Translations under genes and position numbers: made by a program
The notes under the pieces: model-generated
Told to the model about the DNA's origin: nothing
Database searches by the model: none
What the model saw: the letters and a program-made list of their open reading frames with translations, nothing else
In this document: piece after piece, positions 14,201 to 25,249 of the stretch
Numbering within the stretch: position 1 is the first letter of the stretch
How the letters are laid out: every line of letters begins with the position of its first letter
Source: Euptelea pleiosperma
Lineage: Eukaryota; Streptophyta; Magnoliopsida; Ranunculales; Eupteleaceae
Assembly: GCA_035048495.1 (NCBI GenBank)
Contig: JASUTR010000080.1
Coordinates: forward strand, 1 to 64,000
DNA: 64,000 nucleotides
Direction: 5' to 3'

Positions 14201-15900
14201 AATGTGTTGAAACAATAGTAATGGAAGAGTTTGAGTCCAATTACGAGGTCCGGTTGCGAAAAAGTCACAAGTTATAGGCTTCGGAATGTAAGACACAAAC
14301 TGAGTCAAATTTAAGACGTTGATGCACGGATGGAGCTAACTTGTTTCGACTGTCACCAATCTTTTCCCAACACTTCAAATGTTTTTGGAACAATAGTATT
14401 GCAAGAGTTTGAGTCCAATTACGAGGTCCGGTTGCAAAAATGTCACAAGTTATAGGCTACGGAATGTAACCCTCGAACTGAGTCCAATTAAAGACATTGA
14501 CGCACGGATGGAGCTAACTTGTTTCGACTGTTCCGAATCTTGTTCCAACACTTCAAATGTGTTGAAACAATAGTAATGGAAGAGTTTGAGTCCAATTACG
14601 AGGTCCGGTTGAGAAAAAGTCACAAGTTATAGGCTTCGGAATGTAACACACAAACTGAGTCCAATTAAAGACATTGACGCACGGATGGAGCTAACTTGTG
14701 TCGACTGTCACGAATCTTATTCCAACACTTCAAATGTGTTGAGACAATAGTAATGGAAGAGTTTGAGTCCAATTACGAGGTCCGGTTGCAAAAAAGTCAC
14801 AAGTTATAGGCTTCGGAATATAAAATATAAACTGAGTCCAATTAAAGACATTGACGCACGGATGGAGCTAACTTGTTTCGACTGGCACGAATCTTATTCC
14901 CACACTTCAAATGTGTTGGAACAATAGTAGTGGAAGAGTTTGAGTCCAACTACGAGGTCCGGTTGCGATAAAGTCACAAGTTATAGGCTTCGGAATGTAA
15001 CACACAAACTGAGTCCAATTTGAGACGTTGACGCACGGATGGAGCTAACTTGTTTCGACTGTCAGGAATCTTATTCCAACACTTCAAATGTGTTGAAACA
15101 ATAGTAATGGAAGATTTTGAGTACAATTACGAGGTCCGGTTGCGAAAAAGTCACAAGTTATAGGCTTCGGAATGTAAGACACAAACTGAGTCAAATTTAA
15201 GACGTTGATGCACGGATGGAGCTAACTTGTTTCGACTGTCACCAATCTTTTCCCAACACTTCAAATGTTTTGGAACAATAGTATTGCAAGAGTTTGAGTC
15301 CAATTACGAGGTCCGGTTGCAAAAATGTCACAAGTTATAGGCTAGGGAATGTAACCCTCAAACTGAGTCCAATTAAAGACATTGACGCACGGATGGAGCA
15401 AACTTGTTTCGACTGTTCCGAATCTTGTTCCAACACTTCAAATGTGTTGAAACAATAGTAATGGAAGAGTTTGAGTCCAATTACGAGGTCCGGTTGCGAT
15501 AAAGTCACAAGTTATAGGCTTCGGAATGTAACAGACAAACTGAGTCCAATTTGAGACGTTGACGCACGGATTGAGCTAACATGTTTCGACTGTACTGAAT
15601 CTTGTTCCAACATTTCAAATGTGTTGAAACAATAGTAATGGAAGAGTTTGAGTCCAATTACGAGGTCCGGTTGAGAAAAAGTCACAAGTTATAGGCTTCG
15701 GAATGTAACACACAAACTGAGTCCAATTAAAGACATTGACGCACGGATGGAGCTAACTTGTTTCGACCGTTCCGAATCTTGTTCCAACACTTCAAATGTG
15801 TTGAAACAATAGTAATGGAAGAGTTTGAGTCCAATTACGAGGTCCGGTTGAGAAAAAGTCACAAGTTATAGGCTTCGGAATGTAACACACAAACTGAGTC
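11300..15900 (+). repeat. 26-monomer higher-order repeat, copy A
   Basis: Private variants recur at a spacing of about 4,601 bp (26 x 177): caggattctt near 11701 and 16302, gtcacaaatcta near 12410 and 17010, acaaggtatagg near 12678 and 17279, aaatgggttgg near 14025 and 18626, gattttgagtacaa near 15113 and 19713, and ggagcaaactt near 15395 and 19996. Sharing so many private changes means one large recent duplication. Confidence 0.85.
12031..12207 (+). repeat. Representative satellite monomer (177 bp)
   Basis: One complete monomer of a common variant (gttccgaatc / ttgagaaaaag). Two internal structures recur in most monomers. First, a dyad CAACAC-ttcaaat-GTGTTG at 12069-12087: 6-bp perfect arms and a 7-nt spacer. 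Second, a 12-bp direct repeat TGAGTCCAATTA at 12110-12121 and 12179-12190, spaced 69 bp start to start, suggesting that the monomer grew from a shorter unit. Multiple stops in all frames make coding unlikely. I do not recognise the sequence as a named satellite family. Confidence 0.9.
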
Positions 15901-18900
15901 CAATTAAAGACATTGACGCACGGATGGAGCTAACTTGTGTCGACTGTCACGAATCTTATTCCAACACTTCAAATGTGTTGAGACAATAGTAATGGAAGAG
16001 TTTGAGTCCAATTACGAGGTCCGGTTGCAAAAAAGTCACAAGTTATAGGCTTCGGAATATAAAATACAAACTGAGTCCAATTAAAGACATTGACGCACGG
16101 ATGGAGCTAACTTGTTTCGACTGGCACGAATCTTATTCCCACACTTCAAATGTGTTGGAACAATAGTAGTGGAGGAGTTTGAGTCCAACTACGAGGTCCG
16201 GTTGCGATAAAGTCACAAGTTATAGGCTTCGGAATGTAACACACAAACTGAGTCCAATTTGAGACGTTGACGCACGGATGGAGCTAACTTGTTTCGACTG
16301 TCAGGATTCTTATTCCAACACTTCAAATGTGTTGAAACAATAGTAATGGAAGAGTTTGAGTCCAATTACGAGGTCCGGTTGCGAAAAAGTCACAAGTTAT
16401 AGGCTTCGGAATGTAAGACACAAACTGAGTCAAATTTAAGACGTTGATGCACGGATGGAGCTAACTTGTTTCGACTGTCACCAATCTTTTCCCAACACTT
16501 CAAATGTTTTGGAACAATAGTATTGCAAGAGTTTGAGTCCAATTACGAGGTCCGGTTGCAAAAATGTCACAAGTTATAGGCTAGGGAATGTAACCCTCAA
16601 ACTGAGTCCAATTAAAGACATTGACGCACGGATGGAGCTAACTTGTTTCGACTGTTCCGAATCTTGTTCCAACACTTCAAATGTGTTGAAACAATAGTAA
16701 TGGAAGAGTTTGAGTCCAATTACGAGGTCCGGTTGAGAAAAAGTCACAAGTTATAGGCTTCGGAATGTAACACACAAACTGAGTCCAATTAAAGACATTG
16801 ACGCACGGATGGAGCTAACTTGTTTCGACTGTTCCGAATCTTGTTCCAACACTTCAAATGTGTTGAAACAATAGTAATGGAAGAGTTTGAGTCCAATTAC
16901 GAGGTCCGGTTGAGAAAAAGTCACAAGTTATAGGCTTCGGAATGTAACACACAAACTGAGTCCAATTAAAGACATTGACGCACGGATGGAGCTAACTTGT
17001 TTCGACTGTCACAAATCTAATTCCAACACTTCCAATGTGTTGAAACAATAATAATTGAAGAGTTTGAGTCCAATTACGAGGTCCGGTTGAGAAAAAGTCA
17101 CAAGTTATAGGCTTCGGAATGTAACACACAAACTGAGTCCAATTAAAGACATTGACGCACGGATGGAGCTAACTTGTTTCGACTGTCACGAATCTAATTC
17201 CAACACTTCAAATGTGTTGAAACAATAGTAATGGAAGAGTTTGAGTCCAATTACGAGGTCCGGTTGCGAAAACGTCACAAGGTATAGGCTTCGGAATGTA
17301 AGACACAAACTGAGTCAAATTTAAGACGTTGATGCACGGATGGAGCTAACTTGTTTCGACTGTCATCAATCTTTTCCCAACACTTCAAATATTTTGAAAC
17401 AATAGTATTGCAAGAGTTTGAGTCCAATTACGAGGTCCGGTTGCAAAAATGTCACAAGTTATAGGCTACGGAATAACCCTCAAACTGAGTCCAATTAAAG
17501 ACATTGACGCACGGATGGAGCTAACTTGTTTCGACTGTCACGAATCTTATTCCCACACTTCAAATGTGTTAAAACAATAGTAATGGAAGAGTTTGAGTCC
17601 AATTACGAGGTCCGGTTGAGAAAAAGTCACAAGTTATAGGCTTCGGAATGTAACACACAAACTGAGTCCAATTAAAGACATTGACGCACGGATGGAGCTA
17701 ACTTGTTTCGACTGTTCCGAATCTTGTTCCAACACTTCAAATGTGTTGAAACAATAGTAATGGAAGAGTTTGAGTCCAATTACGAGGTCCGGTTGAGAAA
17801 ACGTCACAAGTTATAGGCTTCGGAATGTAACCCACAAACTGAGTCCAATTAAAGACATTGACGCACGGATGGAGCTAACTTGTTTCGACTGTCACGAATC
17901 TAATTCCAACACTTCCAATGTGTTGAAACAATAATAATGGAAGAGTTTGAGTCCAATTACGAGGTCCGGTTGCGAAAAAGTCACAAGTTATAGGCTACGG
18001 AATGTAAGACACAAACCGAGTCCAATTTGAGACGTTGACGCACTGATGGAGCTAACTTGTTTCGACTATTTCGAATCTTGTTCCAACACTTCAAATGTGT
18101 TGAAACAATAGTAATGGAAGAGTTTGATTCCAATTGCGATGTCCGGTTGCGAAAAAGTCACAAGTTATTGGCTTCTGAATGTAACACACAAACTGAGTCC
18201 AATTAAAGACATTGACGCACGGATGGAGCTAACTTGTTTCGACTGGCACGAATCTTATTCCCACACTTCAAATGTGTTGGAACAATAGTAGTGGAAGAGT
18301 TTGAGTCCAACTACGAGGTCCGCTTGCGATAAAGTCACAAGTTATAGGCTTCGGAATGTAACACACAAACTGAGTCCAATTAAAGACATTGACGCACGGA
18401 TGGAGCTAACTTGTGTCGACTGTCACGAATCTTATTCCAACACTTCAAATGTGTTGAGACAATAGTAATGGAAGAGTTTGAGTCCAATTACGAGGTCCGG
18501 TTGCAAAAAAGTCACAAGTTATAGGCTTCGGAATATAAAATACAAACTGAGTCCAATTAAAGACATTGACGCACGGATGGAGCTAACTTGTTTCGACTGG
18601 CACGAATCTTATTCCCACACTTCAAATGGGTTGGAACAATAGTAGTGGAGGAGTTTGAGTCCAACTACGAGGTCCGGTTGCGATAAAGTCACAAGTTATA
18701 GGCTTCGGAATGTAACACACAAACTGAGTCCAATTTGAGACGTTGACGCACGGATGGAGCTAACTTGTTTCGACTGTCAGGAATCTTATTCCAACACTTC
18801 AAATGTGTTGAAACAATAGTAATGGAAGAGTTTGAGTCCAATTACGAGGTCCGGTTGCGAAAAAGTCACAAGTTATAGGCTTCGGAATGTAAGACACAAA

Positions 18901-20500
18901 CTGAGTCAAATTTAAGACGTTGATGCACGGATGGAGCTAACTTGTTTCGACTGTCACCAATCTTTTCCCAACACTTCAAATGTTTTTGGAACAATAGTAT
19001 TGCAAGAGTTTGAGTCCAATTACGAGGTCCGGTTGCAAAAATGTCACAAGTTATAGGCTACGGAATGTAACCCTCGAACTGAGTCCAATTAAAGACATTG
19101 ACGCACGGATGGAGCTAACTTGTTTCGACTGTTCCGAATCTTGTTCCAACACTTCAAATGTGTTGAAACAATAGTAATGGAAGAGTTTGAGTCCAATTAC
19201 GAGGTCCGGTTGAGAAAAAGTCACAAGTTATAGGCTTCGGAATGTAACACACAAACTGAGTCCAATTAAAGACATTGACGCACGGATGGAGCTAACTTGT
19301 GTCGACTGTCACGAATCTTATTCCAACACTTCAAATGTGTTGAGACAATAGTAATGGAAGAGTTTGAGTCCAATTACGAGGTCCGGTTGCAAAAAAGTCA
19401 CAAGTTATAGGCTTCGGAATATAAAATACAAACTGAGTCCAATTAAAGACATTGACGCACGGATGGAGCTAACTTGTTTCGACTGGCACGAATCTTATTC
19501 CCACACTTCAAATGTGTTGGAACAATAGTAGTGGAAGAGTTTGAGTCCAACTACGAGGTCCGGTTGCGATAAAGTCACAAGTTATAGGCTTCGGAATGTA
19601 ACACACAAACTGAGTCCAATTTGAGACGTTGACGCACGGATGGAGCTAACTTGTTTCGACTGTCAGGAATCTTATTCCAACACTTCAAATGTGTTGAAAC
19701 AATAGTAATGGAAGATTTTGAGTACAATTACGAGGTCCGGTTGCGAAAAAGTCACAAGTTATAGGCTTCGGAATGTAAGACACAAACTGAGTCAAATTTA
19801 AGACGTTGATGCACGGATGGAGCTAACTTGTTTCGACTGTCACCAATCTTTTCCCAACACTTCAAATGTTTTGGAACAATAGTATTGCAAGAGTTTGAGT
19901 CCAATTACGAGGTCCGGTTGCAAAAATGTCACAAGTTATAGGCTAGGGAATGTAACCCTCAAACTGAGTCCAATTAAAGACATTGACGCACGGATGGAGC
20001 AAACTTGTTTCGACTGTTCCGAATCTTGTTCCAACACTTCAAATGTGTTGAAACAATAGTAATGGAAGAGTTTGAGTCCAATTACGAGGTCCGGTTGCGA
20101 TAAAGTCACAAGTTATAGGCTTCGGAATGTAACAGACAAACTGAGTCCAATTTGAGACGTTGACGCACGGATTGAGCTAACATGTTTCGACTGTACTGAA
20201 TCTTGTTCCAACATTTCAAATGTGTTGAAACAATAGTAATGGAAGAGTTTGAGTCCAATTACGAGGTCCGGTTGAGAAAAAGTCACAAGTTATAGGCTTC
20301 GGAATGTAACACACAAACTGAGTCCAATTAAAGACATTGACGCACGGATGGAGCTAACTTGTTTCGACCGTTCCGAATCTTGTTCCAACACTTCAAATGT
20401 GTTGAAACAATAGTAATGGAAGAGTTTGAGTCCAATTACGAGGTCCGGTTGAGAAAAAGTCACAAGTTATAGGCTTCGGAATGTAACACACAAACTGAGT
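15901..20500 (+). repeat. 26-monomer higher-order repeat, copy B
   Basis: Tandem second copy of the ~4,601 bp unit, nearly identical to copy A. It ends in a chimeric monomer beginning near 20348. That monomer starts as the gaccgttccg variant but finishes as the gagtcaaatttaag variant, marking the right exchange point. Confidence 0.83.
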
Positions 20501-23500
20501 CAAATTTAAGACGTTGATGCACGGATGGAGCTAACTTGTTTCGACTGTCATCAATCTTTTCCCAACACTTCAAATATTTTGAAACAATAGTATTGCAAGA
20601 GTTTGAGTCCAATTACGAGTTCCGGTTGCAAAAATGTCACAAGTTATAGGCTACGGAATGTAACCATCAAACTGAGTCCAATTAAAGACATTGACGCACG
20701 GATGGAGCTAACTTGTTTCGACTGTCACGAATCTTATTCCCACACTTCAAATGTGTTAAAACAATAGTAATGGAAGAGTTTGAGTCCAATTACGAGGTCC
20801 GGTTGAGAAAAAGTCACAAGTTATAGGCTTCGGAATGTAACACACAAACTGAGTCCAATTAAAGACATTGACGCACGGATGGAGCTAACTTGTTTCGACT
20901 GTTCCGAATCTTGTTCCAACACTTCAAATGTCTTGAAACAATAGTAATGGAAGAGTTTGAGTCCAATTACGAGGTCCGGTTGAGAAAAAGCCACAAGTTA
21001 TATGCTTCGGAATGTAACCCACAAACTGAGTCCAATTAAAGACATTGACGCACGGATGGAGCTAACTTGTATCGACTGTCACGAATCTAATTCCAACACT
21101 TCCAATGTGTTGAAACAATAATAATGGAAGAGTTTGAGTCCAATTACGAGGTCCGGTTGCGAAAAAGTCACAAGTTATAGGCTTCGGAATGTAAGACACA
21201 AACTGAGTCCAGTTTGAGACGTTGACGCACTGATGGAGCTAACTTGTTTCGACTATTTCGAATCTTGTTCCAACACTTCAAATGTATTGAAACAATAGTA
21301 ATGGAAGAGTTTAAGTCCAATTGCGAGGTCCGGTTGCGAAAAAGTCACAAGTTATAGGCTTCGGAATGTAACACACAAACTGAGTCCAATTAAAGACATT
21401 GACGCACGGATGGAGCTAACTTGTTTCGACTGTCACGAATCTAATTCCAACACTTCAAATGTGTTGAAACAATAGTAATGGAAGAGTTTGAGTCCAATTA
21501 CGAGGTCCGGTTGCGAAAACGTCACAAGTTATAGGCTTCGGAATGTAAGACACAAACTGAGTCAAATTTAAGACGTTGATGCACGGATGGAGCTAACTTG
21601 TTTCGACTGTCAGGAATCTTATTCCAACACTTCAAATGTTTTGAAACAATAATAATGGAAGAGTTTGAGTCCAATTACGAGGTCCGGTTGCGAAAAAGTC
21701 ACAAGTTATAGGCTTCGGAATGTAAGACACAAACCGAGTCCAAAATGAGACGTTGACGCACTGATGGAGCTAACTTGTTTCGACTATTTCGAATCTTGTT
21801 CCAACACTTCAAATGTGTTGAAACAATAGTAATGGAAGAGTTTGAGTCCAATTGCGAGGTACGGTTGCGAAAAAGTCACAAGTTATTGGCTTCGGAATGT
21901 AACACACAAACTGAGTCCAATTAAAGACATTGACGCACAGATGGAGCTAACTTGTTTCGACTGTTCCGAATCTTGTTCCAACACTTCAAATGTGTTGAAA
22001 CAATAGTAATGGAAGAGTTTGAGTCCAATTACGAGGTCCGGTTGAGAAAAAGTCACAAGTTATAGGCTTCGGAATGTAACACACAAACTGAGTCCAATTA
22101 AAGACATTGACGCACGGATGGAGCTAACTTGTTTCGACTGTCACGAATCTAATTCCAACACTTCCAATGTGTTGAAACAATAATAATGGAAGAGTTTGAG
22201 TCCAATTACGAGGTCCGGTTGAGAAAAAGTCACAAGTTATAGGCTTCGGAATGTAACACACAAACTGAGTCCAATTAAAGACCTTGACGCACGGATGGAG
22301 CTAACTTGTTTCGACTGTCACGAATCTAATTCCAACACTTCAAATGTGTTGAAACAATAGTAATGGAAGAGTTTGAGTCCAATTACGAGGTCCGGTTGCG
22401 AAAACGTCACAAGTTATAGGCTTCGGAATGTAAGACACAAACTGAGTCAAATTTAAGACGTTGATGCACGGATGGAGCTAACTTGTTTCGACAGTCATCA
22501 ATCTTTTCCCAACACTTCAAATATTTTGAAACAATAGTATTGCAAGAGTTTGAGTCCAATTACGAGGTCCGGTTGCAAAAATGTCACAAGTTATAGGCTA
22601 CGGAATAACCCTCAAACTGAGTCCAATTAAAGACATTGACGCACGGATGGAGCTAACTTGTTTCGACTGTCACGAATCTTATTCCCACACTTCAAATGTG
22701 TTAAAACAATAGTAATGGAAGAGTTTGAGTCCAATTACGAGGTCCGGTTGAGAAAAAGTCACAAGTTATAGGCTTCGGAATGTAACACACAAACTGTGTC
22801 CAATTAAAGACATTGACGCACGGATGGAGCTAACTTGTTTCGACTGTTCCGAATCTTGTTCCAACACTTCAAATGTGTTGAAACAATAGTAATGGAAGAG
22901 TTTGAGTCCAATTACGAGGTCCGGTTAAGAAAAAGTCACAAGTTATAGGCTTCGGAATGTAACCCTCAAACTGAGTCCAATTAAAGACATTGACGCACGG
23001 ATGGAGCTAACTTGTTTCGACTGTTCCGAATCTTGTTCCAACACTTCAAATGTGTTGAAACAATAGTAATGGAAGAGTTTGAGTCCAATTACGAGGTCCG
23101 GTTGAGAAAAAGTCACAAGTTATAGGCTTCGGAATGTAAGACACAAACTGAGTCAAATTTAAGACGTTGATGCACGGATGGAGCTAACTTGTTTCGACTG
23201 TCAGGAATCTTATTCCAACACTTCAAATGTTTTGAAACAATAATAATGGAAGAGTTTGAGTCCAATTACGAGGTCCGGTTGCGAAAAAGTCACAAGTTAT
23301 AGGCTTCGGAATGTAAGACACAAACCGAGTCCAAAATGAGACGTTGACGCACTGATGGAGCTAACTTGTTTCGACTATTTCGAATCTTGTTCCAACACTT
23401 CAAATGTGTTGAAACAATAGTAATGGAAGAGTTTGAGTCCAATTGCGAGGTACGGTTGCGAAAAAGTCACAAGTTATTGGCTTCGGAATGTAACACACAA

Positions 23501-23705
23501 ACTGAGTCCAATTAAAGACATTGACGCACGGATGGAGCTAACTTGTGTCGACTGTCACGAATCTTATTCCAACACTTCAAATGTGTTGAAACAATAGTAA
23601 TGGAAGAGTTTGAGTCCAATTACGAGGTCCGGTTGCAAAAAAGTCACAAGTTATAGGCTTCGGAATATAAAATACAAACTGAGTCCAATTAAAGACATTG
23701 ACGCA
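20501..23705 (+). repeat. Satellite segment preceding the LINE
   Basis: About 18 monomers sharing variants with the 11-mer HOR at 42.8-48.6 kb: aaaagccacaagttatatgc near 20990, gtccaaaatgag at about 21740 and 23330, gaggtacgg at about 21857 and 23448, and cacagatgg at about 21939. The last monomer (ttgcaaaaaag, ataaaatac) is cut by the LINE just after gacattgacgca. Confidence 0.8.
23691..23705 (+). repeat. 5' target-site duplication of the LINE
   Basis: AAAGACATTGACGCA here is repeated immediately after the poly(A) at 29493-29507. The first three A are ambiguous with the tail, so the duplication is 12-15 bp, a size usual for L1-type target-primed insertion. The sequence belongs to the satellite monomer. 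Confidence 0.93.
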
Positions 23706-23708
23706 GAA

Positions 23709-23797
23709 TAATTGGACTCAAACTCTTCCGTTACTAATGTTTCAACAGATTTGAAGTGTTGGAACAAAATTTGGGACAGTCGAAACAAGTTAGCTCC
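23709..23797 (-). repeat. Inverted partial satellite monomer at the LINE 5' end
   Basis: Read on the minus strand, these 89 bases run from GGAGCTAACTTG to TTTGAGTCCAATTA and match the satellite monomer with about six substitutions (for example aaatctgttg, acattagtaacgg). They are opposite in orientation to every other monomer in the window. Three bases (GAA) separate them from the target-site duplication. It could be a template switch at integration or a piece carried by the source LINE. Confidence 0.88.
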
Positions 23798-23938
23798 GAT
23801 TTGGGATTTTTGGGGTTTCCATCTCGGAAACTAAATTTCCTCTTCTCCCTTCCGTGTAACGGGTTCGGATCTTTCCCCGGATTTCGTGAGCGCACTTGTG
23901 TGTTTTTGTTCTTTGGCCTCATCTGAATAGATCTGCAA
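23798..23938 (+). other. LINE 5' untranslated leader
   Basis: About 141 bases of non-satellite, partly pyrimidine-rich sequence between the inverted satellite piece and the ORF1 ATG. It presumably derives from the element's own 5' UTR and internal promoter region, but I see no recognisable promoter motif and cannot tell whether the 5' UTR is complete. Confidence 0.6.
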
Positions 23939-25249
23939 ATGTTTGACCCTCCGGGGTTCCCTGATTTGGTAGAAATGGTTGTGCCACCTGAAGCTAAGCT
24001 ATCGGAGTCGATTCAAGCTTCTCGATCTGAAGCTAACAGCCAGATCCTACTTCCTTGGAAGAATCTTTTTGCGAAAACCTCTGGTAAGAATCGCTCACCT
24101 CTTCAATATTTCCAACCTGAACTTTTAGATGGGAACCCTGTGGTAGTTTGCCCAGAGGAAGTATTCCAAGAGGGGGAAAAAGTCTGGAGAGATTATCTTG
24201 TATGTAAGATTGTTGGGAAGAAACTTCCATACTTCTTGATCAAGAACACGATGGAACGGATCTGGAAACCTAGAGGAGCAATAGAGATAATTGCCCAGGA
24301 TAATGGGTTTATATACGTTAAATTTACTGGTGAAGGAGATAGGAGTGCTGTCATCGAAGGAGGGCCGTGGTTCATCGGTGGAAGATTGATGGTTGTTCGG
24401 GAATGGAGCCAAGAAGTGGAAAAGACGATGGATGATGTTAAATCTGTGCCTATCTGGGTCAAATTGATGAACCTCCCGAAAGAATTATGGACTGAGAATG
24501 GAATCAGCTATGTGGCAAGTGCCATAGGAAAACCTATATGTTTAGATTCAGCCACGGCAAACAGATCGAGATTATCCTATGCTAGAGTCTGTATTGAAGT
24601 TACGTATGCGAGTTCCTTCCCGGAATTAATTCCGATCAAAATGAGGGATAACAAGATTAAACCAGTTTCAGTTGAATATAGTTGGAAGCCCCAAAAATGC
24701 ACCACCTGTTGCTCGCTAGGACATTTTGCTTCAGGATGCGTGGTCAGAACTACACAGAAGAAGGTTTGGATACCAATGGAGCGGAAATCAGAGGCGGGAA
24801 TATCCATCGACAATGGGATAAACGCTAAAAAGGAACTTTCAGACAAAGAAGGGTGGACAGAAATTGCAGGGAAAAAGAAAGCCTCAACAAAGTCTATTTG
24901 GCCGGTGCCTATAGCTTCATCCTCTAGACCAGCACACGAAGTTGTGCATATAGAGCAGCTAGAAAAAACAGGGGAAGCAATACATCAAGAGAAAAGGCCT
25001 CCTGACATCAATAGATTTGCGTTATTGCTGGATGAAGATGTCTTGGCAACAGAGGAGAAGGTTACCAATATTTCAGATTTCAGCAACAATGAATTGCAAA
25101 TACTAAAGAGAAGAGGGCCTTCACTGAATTCTGTTGCTGAAATAAGAAGAGGCATCCTAGAACTCCAGACTGGTCGGATGAGTATATCTAAGACCGAAGA
25201 ACAGGGGATTGCCCTCGACTGTCCATCCACTTCCCTAGTTACCCAATGA
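23939..25249 (+). CDS. LINE ORF1 protein, DUF4283 and CCHC zinc knuckle
   Basis: 436-residue ORF1 product. Proteins of this type bind the LINE RNA and form the retrotransposition particle with ORF2. The first half (about residues 60-230, with the VIEGGPWFIGGRLMVVREW stretch) looks like the DUF4283 domain common in plant L1 ORF1s. A zinc knuckle of the form C-X2-C-X4-H-X4-C follows, with Cys254, Cys257, His262 and Cys267, preceded by the usual YSWKPQKC context. The C-terminal third is polar, Lys/Glu-rich and low in recognisable structure, as is common. The ATG at 23939 is the first in this frame after the leader. The TGA (25247-25249) overlaps the ORF2 ATG. There are no stops or frameshifts. 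Domain naming rests on recognition by eye. Confidence 0.92.
   Translation: MFDPPGFPDLVEMVVPPEAKLSESIQASRSEANSQILLPWKNLFAKTSGKNRSPLQYFQPELLDGNPVVVCPEEVFQEGEKVWRDYLVCKIVGKKLPYFLIKNTMERIWKPRGAIEIIAQDNGFIYVKFTGEGDRSAVIEGGPWFIGGRLMVVREWSQEVEKTMDDVKSVPIWVKLMNLPKELWTENGISYVASAIGKPICLDSATANRSRLSYARVCIEVTYASSFPELIPIKMRDNKIKPVSVEYSWKPQKCTTCCSLGHFASGCVVRTTQKKVWIPMERKSEAGISIDNGINAKKELSDKEGWTEIAGKKKASTKSIWPVPIASSSRPAHEVVHIEQLEKTGEAIHQEKRPPDINRFALLLDEDVLATEEKVTNISDFSNNELQILKRRGPSLNSVAEIRRGILELQTGRMSISKTEEQGIALDCPSTSLVTQ
25246..25249 (+). promoter_or_regulatory. ATGA stop-start overlap between ORF1 and ORF2
   Basis: The ORF2 ATG (25246-25248) overlaps the ORF1 TGA (25247-25249) in the -1 frame relative to ORF1. 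The next in-frame Met of ORF2 is residue 5, just before the conserved WNVRG motif, so reinitiation at either Met would give a complete endonuclease. Termination-reinitiation is inferred from the geometry. Confidence 0.6.

Larger units (their letters stand above)
1..23705 (+). repeat. 177-bp tandem satellite array, left block
   Basis: Uninterrupted head-to-tail array. Taking the ATGGAGCTAAC motif as phase zero, successive copies start at 1, 177, 353, 530, 707, 884 and 1060, so the period is 176-177 bp, about 134 monomers in this block. All monomers lie in one orientation. They fall into roughly ten recurring variants, recognised by the bases after TTTCGACT (for example gttccgaatc, gtcacgaatcta, ggcacgaatc, gtcaggaatc, gtcaccaatc, atttcgaatc, gtactgaatc) and by the A-rich stretch after GGTCCGGTTG (agaaaaag, cgaaaaag, cgataaag, caaaaaag, caaaaatg). 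Variants recur in fixed order, giving higher-order repeats. Monomer length and homogeneity are typical of plant centromeric satellites; centromere function itself is inference. No gene is visible here. Confidence 0.95.

Noticed and set aside
1..23705. CRISPR-like array
   Set aside because: Repeats are contiguous 177-bp monomers with no unique spacers and no cas genes.
23734..23922. 62-codon open frame on the minus strand over the LINE leader
   Set aside because: Half of it is the inverted satellite fragment and half is the antisense of the LINE leader; there is no domain or coding signal.
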